From NCBI GenBank assembly GCA_031963045.1, contig JASSUK010000025.1:1-64000 (forward strand): DNA of 64,000 nucleotides. Direction: 5' to 3'. The position numbers and the translations under genes were made by a program. The notes under the pieces are model-generated. The model was not told the origin of the DNA. It did not search any database and worked only from the letters and a program-made list of their open reading frames with translations. This document shows, in pieces, positions 45,881 to 54,666 of this stretch; position 1 is the stretch's first letter, and every line of letters starts with the position of its first letter. The stretch comes from JASSUD01 sp031963045. GTDB lineage: Bacteria; Pseudomonadota; Gammaproteobacteria; Burkholderiales; Burkholderiaceae.

Positions 45881-46097
45881 GCTTACCAGATAAATAGTGG
45901 AAACAGCGTCGAGAAGTTTCCACTTTAGTTGTGTAACTATCCAGCACATTTTCTGGGGAATCTGGAATGTTTTACATGGCCATGATTTATAAAAAATATT
46001 TCTCACAATCTAGATGCCGCTTAAATTGTATGCTTCACATAGCCCGATAAAAAGATAGTTTCCTTTTTTATCGTGTTGACTGACTTCTCAATTTATA

Positions 46098-46343
46098 TTA
46101 TTTAATGAGTTTTTTTATATTTTTAAATGCTACTGAAATTAATGCATTGATAGTAGTGGGGCTTCTATACCTTGGCTTTCTTTGTGCTATTTTCAATCTT
46201 TTTTCTTGCTTCCCTAGTTTTTTATCCAGAATAAAATTCTGTAACTTAACTCGAGGCGAGGTTTTATTTCTCCTTCCATCTGGTTCTATTGATTCATTCG
46301 TGTTTGCAAAATGTCTTGATAAAATATTTATTTTGCTTTTCAT
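46098..46343 (-). CDS. Small basic unknown protein
   Basis: The 81-residue frame from ATG 46343 has CGGAG 6 nt upstream and is rich in Lys, Arg and Asn (NESIEPDGRRNKTSPRVKLQ). The opposite strand also has an open frame of similar length, but it is hydrophobic in the way a complement of Lys/Glu codons would be. No family is recognised. Confidence 0.4.
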   Translation of the reverse strand: MKSKINILSRHFANTNESIEPDGRRNKTSPRVKLQNFILDKKLGKQEKRLKIAQRKPRYRSPTTINALISVAFKNIKKLIK

Positions 46344-46780
46344 GTTAGCTCCGTTTTAAATAATTTCCAACTGCTTATTCAAGATAAATTTTTAAAATAA
46401 AATACTTTAAAAGTAGATCATTTCTTAATAAATTAGCTGAAACAATAAAATTATACGAACTAAATTGAGAAAACAAGCAACAGAATACGAAATACTCAAC
46501 TCGGATTGAAGGAAAAGATTGTTTGCAAAAGGAAGTGTGCGCTCTATTTCAATTGCTGGGGTATTTTTATAGAAATTTTAATTGTTTTGTATGCGCTAGA
46601 CAAAAGAAAAACAGAAGGGCAGTGCTCTACAGTCAAGGGCGTGTTTCGTTTTATAGCAAGAGATTACGCAAAACGTGTGAGGATGGCGTACGCTATCGTA
46701 TTTAATAGGAGGTACATACAGGTTGACTGTAAAACATTACACCTATTAAACGATATAAATATTTATAGAGCGCGCGCATC
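46344..46780 (+). promoter_or_regulatory. Duplicated leader region upstream of the 46781 gene
   Basis: Positions 46548-46780 recur at 39735-39977 with high identity, while the coding parts have diverged more. Conserved pieces include GATTACGCAAAACGTGTGAG, TATCGTATTTAATAGGAG, GATATAAATATTTAT and GAGCGCGCGCATC just before the ATG. Strong conservation upstream of the start suggests a promoter or structured 5' UTR. 46344-46547 is AT-rich without features. Confidence 0.5.
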
Positions 46781-47926
46781 ATGGCCAAGTCCCCAGTGTA
46801 CGTTTTCCAAAAACAGAATATGCAGCCGTTTCCTTACACTAGCGAAAACAATCCACGTCCATCTACTATCCCGCTCAGGAAAGGAGCAGGCCTGCTGCTT
46901 AACGGTTTTAATCCATCCCCAGCATCCCTATACCAATCAGGTGTGCACAATATATTCCATAGCCCATTTTCAAACTCTCCTGTAGCTTTACAAAGCAATA
47001 AGCGAGCACATGATAGTTCTTTTGATCAGCATAACCAGGTAACGCAGAAAAGATTAAAATTTTCTTCGCCGTGCGGTATGCCTAATGAATCGAGTACCTA
47101 CCCACTCGGGTCAGCACAGCTTGATTCACAATCTGCGCAGGAAGAAAGTGTAGGGGATATACTTACGCGTCTTTTTAAGGAAGCAGAAGCAGAAGGCTGC
47201 AGTACTATTAATCCGCATCAATCAGGTATAAATCAACCTCTTTTGTATAGTGAATATTCCTTGAATATAGAATACACAAGTACTCAATTAATGCCACCGG
47301 ATACTAATCTAGTAAATAGCTTTATATCTTCCATTATTCCTGATCGCCAGAAAAAAATAGAAATGCGTGATGCATCTGCCAATTCGCATGATGAAATAGG
47401 TCAAAATCCATTGCAGTACACTCATGCAATAGAACATAAGACAAAGGAGGAAAGACTTACTGATCTTAAGAGCAAATTGCGCACTTCGAATGATGATATA
47501 TATAAAGTGGTGGGGGAATTTTTTAGAGATGAAAAACAATTATTTGTAGAAAAGGAACGGGTTACGCAATTGCAAGTGGTAAGGGCAATACATGTACCCG
47601 AATCTACAGTGAGTAGGTATATCCAAAAATATAATGCAGAAAATGATCCTAATTATGTCATGCAAAAAATTGCAAAAAAATATGGTGAAAATGCAGTGCA
47701 AATCCTTAATTCTCTTAAAGAAGAATACCACAGCGATTTAAGAACGAGGTGTAAATATGAAGTGATAGGGGAATTTTTTAAAAATCAAGAATCACTTAAA
47801 AAAGACAAAAAATTTGCCCAAGAGAACGTGGCAATGATAATAGGTATAGACTGTAGCACTCTTCGTGAGCATATCAAAACATATAATAAAAAATTAAAGA
47901 TCAATATTAAAAATATAGGGTTATAG
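46781..47926 (+). CDS. Possible nucleus-targeted DNA-binding effector
   Basis: The 381-residue protein starts with about 130 disordered Ser/Pro/Asn-rich residues. These include a bipartite nuclear-localisation-like pattern near 74-92 (KRAHDSS, then QKRLKF). The C-terminal third holds two related modules, YKVVGEFFRDEKQLFVEKER and YEVIGEFFKNQESLKKDKKF. Each is followed by a helix-turn-helix-like segment (VVRAIHVPESTVSRYIQKYN and VAMIIGIDCSTLREHIKTYN). This suggests sequence-specific DNA binding through a duplicated domain. Nuclear action in a host is inferred from layout and neighbours. No ribosome binding site is close to the ATG; GGAGG lies about 55 nt upstream. Confidence 0.6.
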   Translation: MAKSPVYVFQKQNMQPFPYTSENNPRPSTIPLRKGAGLLLNGFNPSPASLYQSGVHNIFHSPFSNSPVALQSNKRAHDSSFDQHNQVTQKRLKFSSPCGMPNESSTYPLGSAQLDSQSAQEESVGDILTRLFKEAEAEGCSTINPHQSGINQPLLYSEYSLNIEYTSTQLMPPDTNLVNSFISSIIPDRQKKIEMRDASANSHDEIGQNPLQYTHAIEHKTKEERLTDLKSKLRTSNDDIYKVVGEFFRDEKQLFVEKERVTQLQVVRAIHVPESTVSRYIQKYNAENDPNYVMQKIAKKYGENAVQILNSLKEEYHSDLRTRCKYEVIGEFFKNQESLKKDKKFAQENVAMIIGIDCSTLREHIKTYNKKLKINIKNIGL

Positions 47927-47933
47927 AAAATAT

Positions 47934-48389
47934 TTATATGTGTTGTGGACTAATGATACTCTTCCATTGCCTTCTACGCTTTTCCCACTGCGCATATGCG
48001 TGGGTAATATCGCGTTCATAGCGCACATACACCAACTGCAGACAGGCTAAACCACACGCCGACAAAATAGAAACCAGCGCGGTTGCTGTACAGAGCATCT
48101 CCACCGCTTGGATAATCACTGCTGAAAATACCTCCGCTACAATAATAGCCCCCGAGAGAGATAAAGCCGATTGCTGTGCCTGAGCCCGCGGTCCCGCAAC
48201 CTCAAAAAATTCTTCTATTTCTTGCATTACTGCGTTTAAATGGGAGAGGCGGTCTAAAATCGAGTAAATATTCTTCAACAGATAAGCAGGCGGTGCGCAG
48301 TGGTAGTGCTCTACCTTGTAGGCACTGTTTAAAATATAAGGCCTATCTTTGGGTTTAGCATTACGTATAGCGGTATCGGTTAGAGGCAT
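47934..48389 (-). CDS. Chimera of an integrase N-terminus and a two-helix membrane protein
   Basis: The 151-residue frame begins MPLTDTAIRNAKPKDRPY, the hallmark first residues of P4-type tyrosine integrases (DUF4102). After about residue 21 it changes to an unrelated sequence with a helical stretch (ILDRLSHLNAVMQEIEEFFE), two hydrophobic segments (ALSLSGAIIVAEVFSAVIIQ and a Cys/Leu-rich second one) and a basic Trp-containing tail. That plan resembles the set at 14914 and 16290. Its start is 173 bp from the 3' end of tRNA-Ser, just where an integrase gene is expected. It probably arose by deletion joining an integrase start to an accessory gene. Confidence 0.6.
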   Translation of the reverse strand: MPLTDTAIRNAKPKDRPYILNSAYKVEHYHCAPPAYLLKNIYSILDRLSHLNAVMQEIEEFFEVAGPRAQAQQSALSLSGAIIVAEVFSAVIIQAVEMLCTATALVSILSACGLACLQLVYVRYERDITHAYAQWEKRRRQWKSIISPQHI

Positions 48390-48498
48390 CTAATCTGCCT
48401 GGGGGCATAAACTCCTATTGCTTTTATTCATGTCCCAAAATCTGCCCCTAATTTTCTGATCTGTCATACCAAAATGTAACAAAAGCAAATAACAAAAA

Positions 48499-48526
48499 AC
48501 CCGAGGAGCCTTATGGCTACTCGGGT
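48499..48526 (-). terminator. Terminator after tRNA-Ser
   Basis: ACCCGAG-G-AGCC and GGCT-A-CTCGGGT form a 12-bp stem with one mismatch and loop TTAT. On the minus strand it is followed by TTTTTTGTTATT, and on the plus strand by TTTT. Confidence 0.8.
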
Positions 48527-48562
48527 TTTTGATAAAACTAGATGATATGTAAAACAGTGTTT

Positions 48563-48655
48563 GGCGGAGACGGAGGGATTCGAACCCTCGATGCAGGGTT
48601 AAGCCCACATGTTCCCTTAGCAGGGGAGTGCCTTCAGCCTCTCGGCCACGTCTCC
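48563..48655 (-). tRNA. tRNA-Ser (GCU)
   Basis: The 93-nt gene has the long variable arm of serine tRNAs, the anticodon loop CTGCTAA (anticodon GCT), T-arm GGTTCGAATCC and encoded CCA. The acceptor GGAGACG pairs with CGTCTCC. Its 3' end faces the integrase-derived chimera. Confidence 0.96.
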
Positions 48656-48789
48656 GGGGGGTGCTTCTACAGTATAGCGTGTGTTTTCTTACAACCTCAT
48701 TTTATTGCTGAGGGCCGAATCATAGCGAGGCTGCTGTGTGGGGTCAAATAAATTCCGCTTTTTGTTTGCTGTTTAGGATAAGGATTTCG

Positions 48790-50082
48790 TTAACTAGGGT
48801 CTTTTTCTAGTTCGAAGGCTTTGTGTAGGGCGCGCACGGCAAGTTCCATGTATTCCTCATCGATTAAAACCGAGATTTTGATTTCTGAGGTGGAGATGAG
48901 GCGGATGTTGATGTTTTTGTCTGCGAGCACGCCTAGCATTTTGCTTGCAACGCCGGCATGAGCTCGCATGCCTACGCCTACTGCGGAGACTTTAGAGACT
49001 TTGGCGTTGCCGTGAATAGATTGGGCGCCAATTTGGTCTTTTACAGAGCGCTCTAAAATAGATAGGGCTTGTGCATAGTCGCTTCGGCTGACTGTAAAGG
49101 TGAAGTCGGTTCGGCCTTCTGTGCTTTGATTTTGGATGATCATGTCCACATCGATATTGGCTTGGGCGATGGGATGGAGGATTTGATAGGCGATGCCGGG
49201 TTTATCTGGTACGCCGGCTACGACGATTTGTGCTTCGTCACGATGGAATGCAATTCCAGAAATAAGAGCTTTTTCCATGTTGGTTTGTTTGCTTTGTTCC
49301 ATAACTTGCTCAGTCATTTCGCCTTCATCAAAGGTAATTAGCGTGCCGGATTGCTGCTCTTGTTCTAGGGGCATATTGGGGTCAGTTAGGCTGGATAACA
49401 CGCGTGTTTTGACGCGGTAGCGGCCTGCTAGTTCTACTGAGCGGATTTGTAAGACCTTCGAGCCTAAACTGGCCATTTCTATCATTTCTTCGAAGGTAAT
49501 GCGGTGTAAACGTCTGGCTTCGTCGACTACACGGGGGTCTGTGGTGTAAACACCGTCAACGTCCGTGTAAATGAGGCATTCCTCGGCTTGCAATGCGGCT
49601 GCTAGTGCAACGGCTGAGGTGTCAGATCCGCCACGGCCTAGCGTGGTGATATTGCCTTCTTGATCAGCTCCTTGAAAGCCTGTGACCACTACGACGCGAC
49701 CTGCTTTTAGGTCTTGCTGTACGCGAGAGCCTTCGATGTATTGAATACTTGCTTTGGTATAGGCGTTGTTGGTGCGCACGGGTAGTTGCCAGCCTGTATA
49801 GCTCACGGCTGGTACGCCTAGTGCTTGCAGGGCTATGCTCAGTAGCGCAGAACTAGCTTGTTCCCCTGTTGCGCACAGCATATCGAGTTCGCGTGGGCAA
49901 GGGTTGGGTGTTAGTGTGTGGGCTAGGCCGAGGAGACGGTTGGTTTCTCCAGACATGGCTGAAGGCACGACCACCAGCTCATAGCCTGCTCGATGCCATT
50001 TTGCTACGCGCTTGGCTACATTATGGATGCGCTCGGCGGAACCCATCGAAGTGCCGCCATATTTGTGAAGAATAAGGGACAT
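48790..50082 (-). CDS. lysC: Aspartate kinase
   Basis: LysC phosphorylates aspartate, the first step to lysine, threonine, methionine and diaminopimelate. The 430-residue protein has LILHKYGGTSMGSAERI, GFQGADQEGNITTLGRGGSD and VDGVYTTDPR in the kinase domain. Two ACT domains follow (VVAGVPDKPGIAYQILHPIA and VGVGMRAHAGVASKMLGVLA), which suggests feedback control by lysine and threonine. It follows hisZ on the same strand, which is not the Burkholderia arrangement I know. Confidence 0.96.
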   Translation of the reverse strand: MSLILHKYGGTSMGSAERIHNVAKRVAKWHRAGYELVVVPSAMSGETNRLLGLAHTLTPNPCPRELDMLCATGEQASSALLSIALQALGVPAVSYTGWQLPVRTNNAYTKASIQYIEGSRVQQDLKAGRVVVVTGFQGADQEGNITTLGRGGSDTSAVALAAALQAEECLIYTDVDGVYTTDPRVVDEARRLHRITFEEMIEMASLGSKVLQIRSVELAGRYRVKTRVLSSLTDPNMPLEQEQQSGTLITFDEGEMTEQVMEQSKQTNMEKALISGIAFHRDEAQIVVAGVPDKPGIAYQILHPIAQANIDVDMIIQNQSTEGRTDFTFTVSRSDYAQALSILERSVKDQIGAQSIHGNAKVSKVSAVGVGMRAHAGVASKMLGVLADKNINIRLISTSEIKISVLIDEEYMELAVRALHKAFELEKDPS

Positions 50083-50212
50083 ATAAAAAATTAAAAGAAT
50101 AAATAACTGCTTAATGAAATGCTGATTAAAGAATAGATTTATTCAGCTTTGTAGAGTGTGTGATGCAGAGTAGGGTTAATAATACAATCCGATGCACTCT
50201 GTAATCATTTTC

Positions 50213-51469
50213 CTAAATTGGTTTAACTTGCCAATGGCCGTCTTGCTCAATGAGCTCTCGATCACAGATGAATCTGCGTCCATGACCATGCCCATGATCG
50301 GGTTCTTGCGTGGAGGGGCCTTGGATAACAATTTCGCCTGCGGCCCGAAGGGTTGTAATGGTTGCCTGTAAATCAGAGGATTGGGGCAGGGCAACGCCTG
50401 GGCTAGATTCTGCCGTTTTTACCGCATTACTGGGTGGTACGGTAGATTGCAGGGTAGGCCAGGGGGCTCGAATGGCGTATTTTTTGGCTTCTGAAGGCAA
50501 GTGGCGTGTAATTTCACGCAGATCTAGAGAAAACCCGGTGGCAGCTCGTGCTCTTCCGTACAGAGCGCCCACGTTGTCGTAGCGGCCCCCTCGTACTACC
50601 GCATTGGCTATGCCTTCAATATAGGCGGAGAACATGACGCCGCTGTGATAGCGATAGCCTCGCAAATCGGCTAGGTCGATCATCACTTCTACATCAGGCA
50701 GGCTTTGTGCAAAGCAGGTGAGTTGTGTGAGGTCATCTAGCGCACGCGTGATTTCTGGTGAAGTTGGCAAGATAGTGCGCGCTTGTTGGAGTACGTTGAC
50801 TTCTCCATATAGGGTAGGCAGTGCGAGTAAGCTTTTTCGTAGGTCTGCGGGCAATGATGCGCTCAAGCTTTGTACGCGTGGCAGATCTTTTGCGGCTAAG
50901 GCTTCGAATAAAGCGTTTTCTAAAGCGGGTGCTTGTGGTGCGCTAGCTAGTAATGCGGGCACGATGGCGGCATGCGATATTTCGAGGCGAACCGGTTTTA
51001 ACCCAGCTATGGCTAGGCTTTCTACTAAAAGTTGTTGAATTTCCGCATCAGCTTCTAGGCCCGCATATCCATAAAGCTCAGCACCCACTTGGTAGGGCTC
51101 TCTGGTTGAGAAAAGCCCTGCTGGGTGGGTTTGTACAACGCTTGCTGCATAGCAGAGGCGTGAAATTCCTGCGCGATTTAAGACGTGCGCGTCGATGCGT
51201 GATATTTGCGGCGTCATATCGGCGCGCAAACCTAAAATACGGCCTGAGAGTTGGTCGACTAGCTTGAAGGTGCATCCCTCTAAATCTTGGCCTGCTCCAC
51301 CAGAGAGGGATTCTATGTATTCAAGTAAAGGGGGCGCGACTAGCTCATAGCCATAAGATTGAAATTGATCTAACAATCGGCGGCGCAACGCTTCAATTTT
51401 TTGCGCTTGGGGCGGCAAAATATCTGCGATATGTTCAGGCAAGAGCCAAGCAGGCTGAGGGAAGGGCAT
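50213..51469 (-). CDS. hisZ: ATP phosphoribosyltransferase regulatory subunit HisZ
   Basis: HisZ is a catalytically silent HisRS-like partner of the short HisG in the first step of histidine synthesis. The 418-residue protein has the HisRS-like LRADMTPQISRIDAHVLNRA, EPYQVGAELYGYAGLEADAE and VVRGGRYDNVG. The C-terminal region has a His/Gly run (DHGHGHGRRF). It is 48 bp downstream of hflC. purA, its usual downstream neighbour, is at 30532-31896. Confidence 0.92.
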   Translation of the reverse strand: MPFPQPAWLLPEHIADILPPQAQKIEALRRRLLDQFQSYGYELVAPPLLEYIESLSGGAGQDLEGCTFKLVDQLSGRILGLRADMTPQISRIDAHVLNRAGISRLCYAASVVQTHPAGLFSTREPYQVGAELYGYAGLEADAEIQQLLVESLAIAGLKPVRLEISHAAIVPALLASAPQAPALENALFEALAAKDLPRVQSLSASLPADLRKSLLALPTLYGEVNVLQQARTILPTSPEITRALDDLTQLTCFAQSLPDVEVMIDLADLRGYRYHSGVMFSAYIEGIANAVVRGGRYDNVGALYGRARAATGFSLDLREITRHLPSEAKKYAIRAPWPTLQSTVPPSNAVKTAESSPGVALPQSSDLQATITTLRAAGEIVIQGPSTQEPDHGHGHGRRFICDRELIEQDGHWQVKPI

Positions 51470-51517
51470 GCAGAAAAAGAGTAAGGTTTAAATATAGGTG
51501 GTATTGGGCAGGTAGCG

Positions 51518-52465
51518 TTATTTGGGTGTTGTGCGTGCCTCGCTTTTTCCTTGTATTTTGAAGCTAGACACAGGGTCAACGAGTAGTACATCTTGTTCAT
51601 TCACACTGCGTTGTAGTGCACGAAGGTTTTTATAGAATGCATAAAATTCAGGTGCACTGCGAGCAGCCTCTGCTTCTATTGCAGCTGCTTGCGCATCTCC
51701 TTCCCCTTCAACAATTTGGGCCTGTTCGTAGGCATCGAGCATGATTTGTTCGCGTTCACGCAGGGCGTCAAATTCCACGGCTTCAATTTCTGCAGCGCTT
51801 TGCGCACGTAGCGTTTCTACAATTTGTGCGCGCTCACCGGCTGCTGCTTGGTCGCGTGACTGTATAGCTTGTGCGCGCAGATCAGGACGTTGCAAGTAGA
51901 TGTTCAGAATCTCAATGCCTTTATAGCTATTGGATGTATCGCTGGGGATTTGGTTAGCCAGTCGTTTTTTTATAGAAGCATTTTCTTTTTGAAATTGTGT
52001 GCGAACTGTATCGGCAAGCGCGCTGTAATCTATATTGGCAAGGCTAAGCAAGGTATGTTGTGCCAAAAGAGGAATGAGCTGCGCGCGTATACCTTCACGG
52101 AGGGCATTTTCTGCCAATACGGTATTTTGATGGTAGCTAAGAAAATAGAGGTGTGGGTCAGTAACACGCCATCTAATATATACGTCGAGCGCTACACTTT
52201 TTTTGTCGCGTGTTTCAAAACGCATATTTTCTGGCGGACTTGCCATTTTCGTGCGTTTATCGATAAACGCTACGCGTTCGAGGGGGGCAGGCCATTTCAT
52301 ATACAAGCCTGGAGCCTGAATGATTTGCTTAACGCCGCCTATACTGGAGACGACTGCGTATTCCCGTTGATCAACTACAAAAAATAGTGATGCCCCTCCT
52401 ATTCCTAAGAAGAGTGCTAGAGCTACTACACAGGAAGCCAGTCGATTTGCTTTTGCTATTTTCAT
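51518..52465 (-). CDS. hflC: HflC, stomatin-family modulator of FtsH
   Basis: HflC and HflK form a membrane complex that controls the FtsH protease. The 315-residue protein has one N-terminal membrane segment (VVALALFLGIGGASLFFVVD) and the SPFH domain (YAVVSSIGGVKQIIQAPGLY, WRVTDPHLYF), then the helical tail with AEIEAVEFDALREREQIM. hflK ends 36 bp upstream. Confidence 0.95.
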   Translation of the reverse strand: MKIAKANRLASCVVALALFLGIGGASLFFVVDQREYAVVSSIGGVKQIIQAPGLYMKWPAPLERVAFIDKRTKMASPPENMRFETRDKKSVALDVYIRWRVTDPHLYFLSYHQNTVLAENALREGIRAQLIPLLAQHTLLSLANIDYSALADTVRTQFQKENASIKKRLANQIPSDTSNSYKGIEILNIYLQRPDLRAQAIQSRDQAAAGERAQIVETLRAQSAAEIEAVEFDALREREQIMLDAYEQAQIVEGEGDAQAAAIEAEAARSAPEFYAFYKNLRALQRSVNEQDVLLVDPVSSFKIQGKSEARTTPK

Positions 52466-52501
52466 TTCGGTTCTTTATGGGCAGCTATGCTGTGGCTAAA
52501 T

Positions 52502-53860
52502 TTAGGCATCGCGCTCGCGAGTGCGTAGGCTTTCCTTGGTACGTGGAAATAGTGCATTTTCTAGTACCGAACTTTCTTTAAGTTGTGTGTTATTGCGACC
52601 TATATCTTGCCGTGTTTCTGACTCGACTGAGGGTGTGGAAAACATTGTACTGGTGGGCAGTGCGGAAATAGGGCGATTTTTGCTTTGCCCTTCTATAGTC
52701 TCACCATTTTTTGGCGTATTCGAGGAGGGTTCTGTTTTTTGGGAAGGCGCTTGCATCGAGAGCGAAATGATAGGGCCTGCCCAATTTTTACCTGCATTGC
52801 CTGTTATGGGCGCTCCATTGATCCATACCTTGGGAGCTTTGCTATAGATTTCTTGCAGAGTTTCTCGATATAAGCGCTCGCGTACTACAGAAGGTGATTT
52901 TTTATAAGCAGGTAACAGGCGCTTAAAACGTTCAGCGTCTGCTTTAGCTTGTGCAATTGCGCGCCAGGCATAGCGTTGTGCATTTTCATCGATTTTAATT
53001 AATGCAATACGTGTACGTGCCAGTTGGGCTTTAGCTTCATTCTGCGCGATATTTTTTTGGCGATCACGCTCTGCAAGAATACCCTTTGCATTTTCTTCTA
53101 AGTGGCCACGCAACACTCCGGGAAGCTGCATGCCCTCTAGCGTTATGCTGCTGATCTGTATGCCTGTTTTATAGAGATTGAGTTGAGATTGGACGGATGC
53201 TGTCAATGCTTGTGCTAGTGCGGCCGTGTTGCCAGTTAAAGCAACAGAAGCTGGATTAGCAATAAGGTTGTTGGGTGCGGTGCTATTGGCTGGACGTGTA
53301 GCAAAAAGTGTACGCAGTGTGGTTTGTGTAATTTGTGCGAGTGTTGCTTCAGGGTCTGCGTTATTGAGTAAAAAGGCGGCGGCTTCTTGTACTTTGTAAC
53401 GTACAGTTGCGCGTACACCCAGTGCATCTGCTGTGGTGGCGCGTGCAGATGGTGTGAAGGTTTGTACTAAATTGGCAGATTCAACCCGGGCAATGTGTTC
53501 ACTAGAAGTATCTACTTCTTCGACAGACTCTATGGGGTAAGGCAGATGCCAGTGCATCCCACGTGTGCTTATCGTTTCTTTGTAGCTGCCCCATCGAAGC
53601 AGTACTGCGGTCTCATTTTCAGACACCATATAAAAACCGCTTCCTATCCATAAGCTGAACGCGATAAGCGATAGCCCTGCGAGATAGTAAAAAATATGCC
53701 GTGCAGAGGGTTCGAAAGACGGTTGAGGTGGGCGACGGTCGTAGATATTTTTTTGGACTTTCTTGGACTGTTTTTTTCCAAACCACGCAGAAAAGCGCTG
53801 CGTAAATTGGCGCCATAACTCATCGAGATCAGGCGGACTATTCCTGTTGTTCGAATACAT
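52502..53860 (-). CDS. hflK: HflK, stomatin-family modulator of FtsH
   Basis: HflK partners HflC. From ATG 53860 the 452-residue protein has the expected start (SPPDLDELWRQFTQRFSAWF), one membrane segment (HIFYYLAGLSLIAFSLWIGS) and the SPFH domain (SENETAVLLRWGSYKETIST, then GMHWHLPYPIESVEEVDTSS). A Ser/Pro-rich tail follows. A longer frame to 54001 lacks the family's features. hflX, normally between hfq and hflK, is absent. Confidence 0.94.
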   Translation of the reverse strand: MYSNNRNSPPDLDELWRQFTQRFSAWFGKKQSKKVQKNIYDRRPPQPSFEPSARHIFYYLAGLSLIAFSLWIGSGFYMVSENETAVLLRWGSYKETISTRGMHWHLPYPIESVEEVDTSSEHIARVESANLVQTFTPSARATTADALGVRATVRYKVQEAAAFLLNNADPEATLAQITQTTLRTLFATRPANSTAPNNLIANPASVALTGNTAALAQALTASVQSQLNLYKTGIQISSITLEGMQLPGVLRGHLEENAKGILAERDRQKNIAQNEAKAQLARTRIALIKIDENAQRYAWRAIAQAKADAERFKRLLPAYKKSPSVVRERLYRETLQEIYSKAPKVWINGAPITGNAGKNWAGPIISLSMQAPSQKTEPSSNTPKNGETIEGQSKNRPISALPTSTMFSTPSVESETRQDIGRNNTQLKESSVLENALFPRTKESLRTRERDA

Positions 53861-54078
53861 TCCAAGACGCTGACCAAGCTTTAGGCATGCCTTTAATGGT
53901 CCCAAAGGAGGCCTCTTCGTAGTTGTGCGATTAAAAAGCAAGGCGCTTTGCACAGATCGTAAAGAGATGCTTGATAGGTGCTGCAAAAAAGGAAGGTGCA
54001 TAGCGCAAAAAAAGCATGAGAAGAAAATTTAGATGATCAGGGCTGTTTAGAGTTAGCGAAAAGTTATCACTTACGCTA

Positions 54079-54138
54079 GGGTGTGTCCTCAATCGCTCAA
54101 AAGGACCCATATTTGGACAATTGAGGATACACCCTAAC
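54079..54138. repeat. MITE-like element, 60-bp short form
   Basis: TAGGGTGTGTCCTCAAT and ATTGAGGATACACCCTA are inverted with one mismatch in 17. The element occupies the place where hflX is found in relatives, between hfq and hflK. Confidence 0.85.
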
Positions 54139-54164
54139 TCCTTTGCAAAGAGAAATCAAAAATT

Positions 54165-54467
54165 CTATGCTGAAGTACCGCCAAAAGAATCAGATATATT
54201 GTCTGAAAAGAAGCCAGGCGTAGCGTGTTGTGTACTTGCTGGTGCTTCTATTTGGATATTGACAGGGCGGGTTGGCACTATCGTAGAGATGGCATGTTTA
54301 TAAACCATTTGTGTGACTGTATTTCTAAGAAGCACCACATATTGGTCAAAAGATTCGATATTGCCTTGCAATTTAATACCATTTACTAGATAAATGGCTA
54401 CAGGCATGCGCTCTTTACGTAATGCATTTAAAAAAGGATCTTGTAACATTTGTCCCTTACCGCTCAT
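54165..54467 (-). CDS. hfq: RNA chaperone Hfq
   Basis: Hfq binds small RNAs and A/U-rich mRNA parts as a hexamer. The 100-residue protein has the Sm1 motif (LYLVNGIKL-type, here AIYLVNGIKLQGNIESFDQY) and Sm2 (YKHAISTIVP). The C-terminal tail is Ser/Gly/Phe-rich. It follows der on the same strand, as in relatives. Confidence 0.96.
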   Translation of the reverse strand: MSGKGQMLQDPFLNALRKERMPVAIYLVNGIKLQGNIESFDQYVVLLRNTVTQMVYKHAISTIVPTRPVNIQIEAPASTQHATPGFFSDNISDSFGGTSA

Positions 54468-54666
54468 AGTTAAACTCCATTTTGTATTAGAACCTCAGAA
54501 TAAGTGATGCTTAGAACTGAGGCTTGCCCGACGGGCTTTTATATTTCTACATTCAGTGATGCAAATAGGTGAAAAGCCGAGCACTATATCGGATTTTCAG
54601 AGTAAATCCTTAAGAATCTGCTTTTTAGGGTGAATTTATCAGGCAAAGTTTAAAGCCAGCGCCAAC

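Noticed and set aside
46506..46985. Plus-strand frame over the duplicated leader
   Set aside because: It overlaps the start of the 46781 gene in another frame, and in the leader copy at 39735-39977 the same frame is interrupted by stops.
50176..50394. Small frame at the end of hisZ
   Set aside because: It is a shadow of hisZ in another frame and has no start signal.
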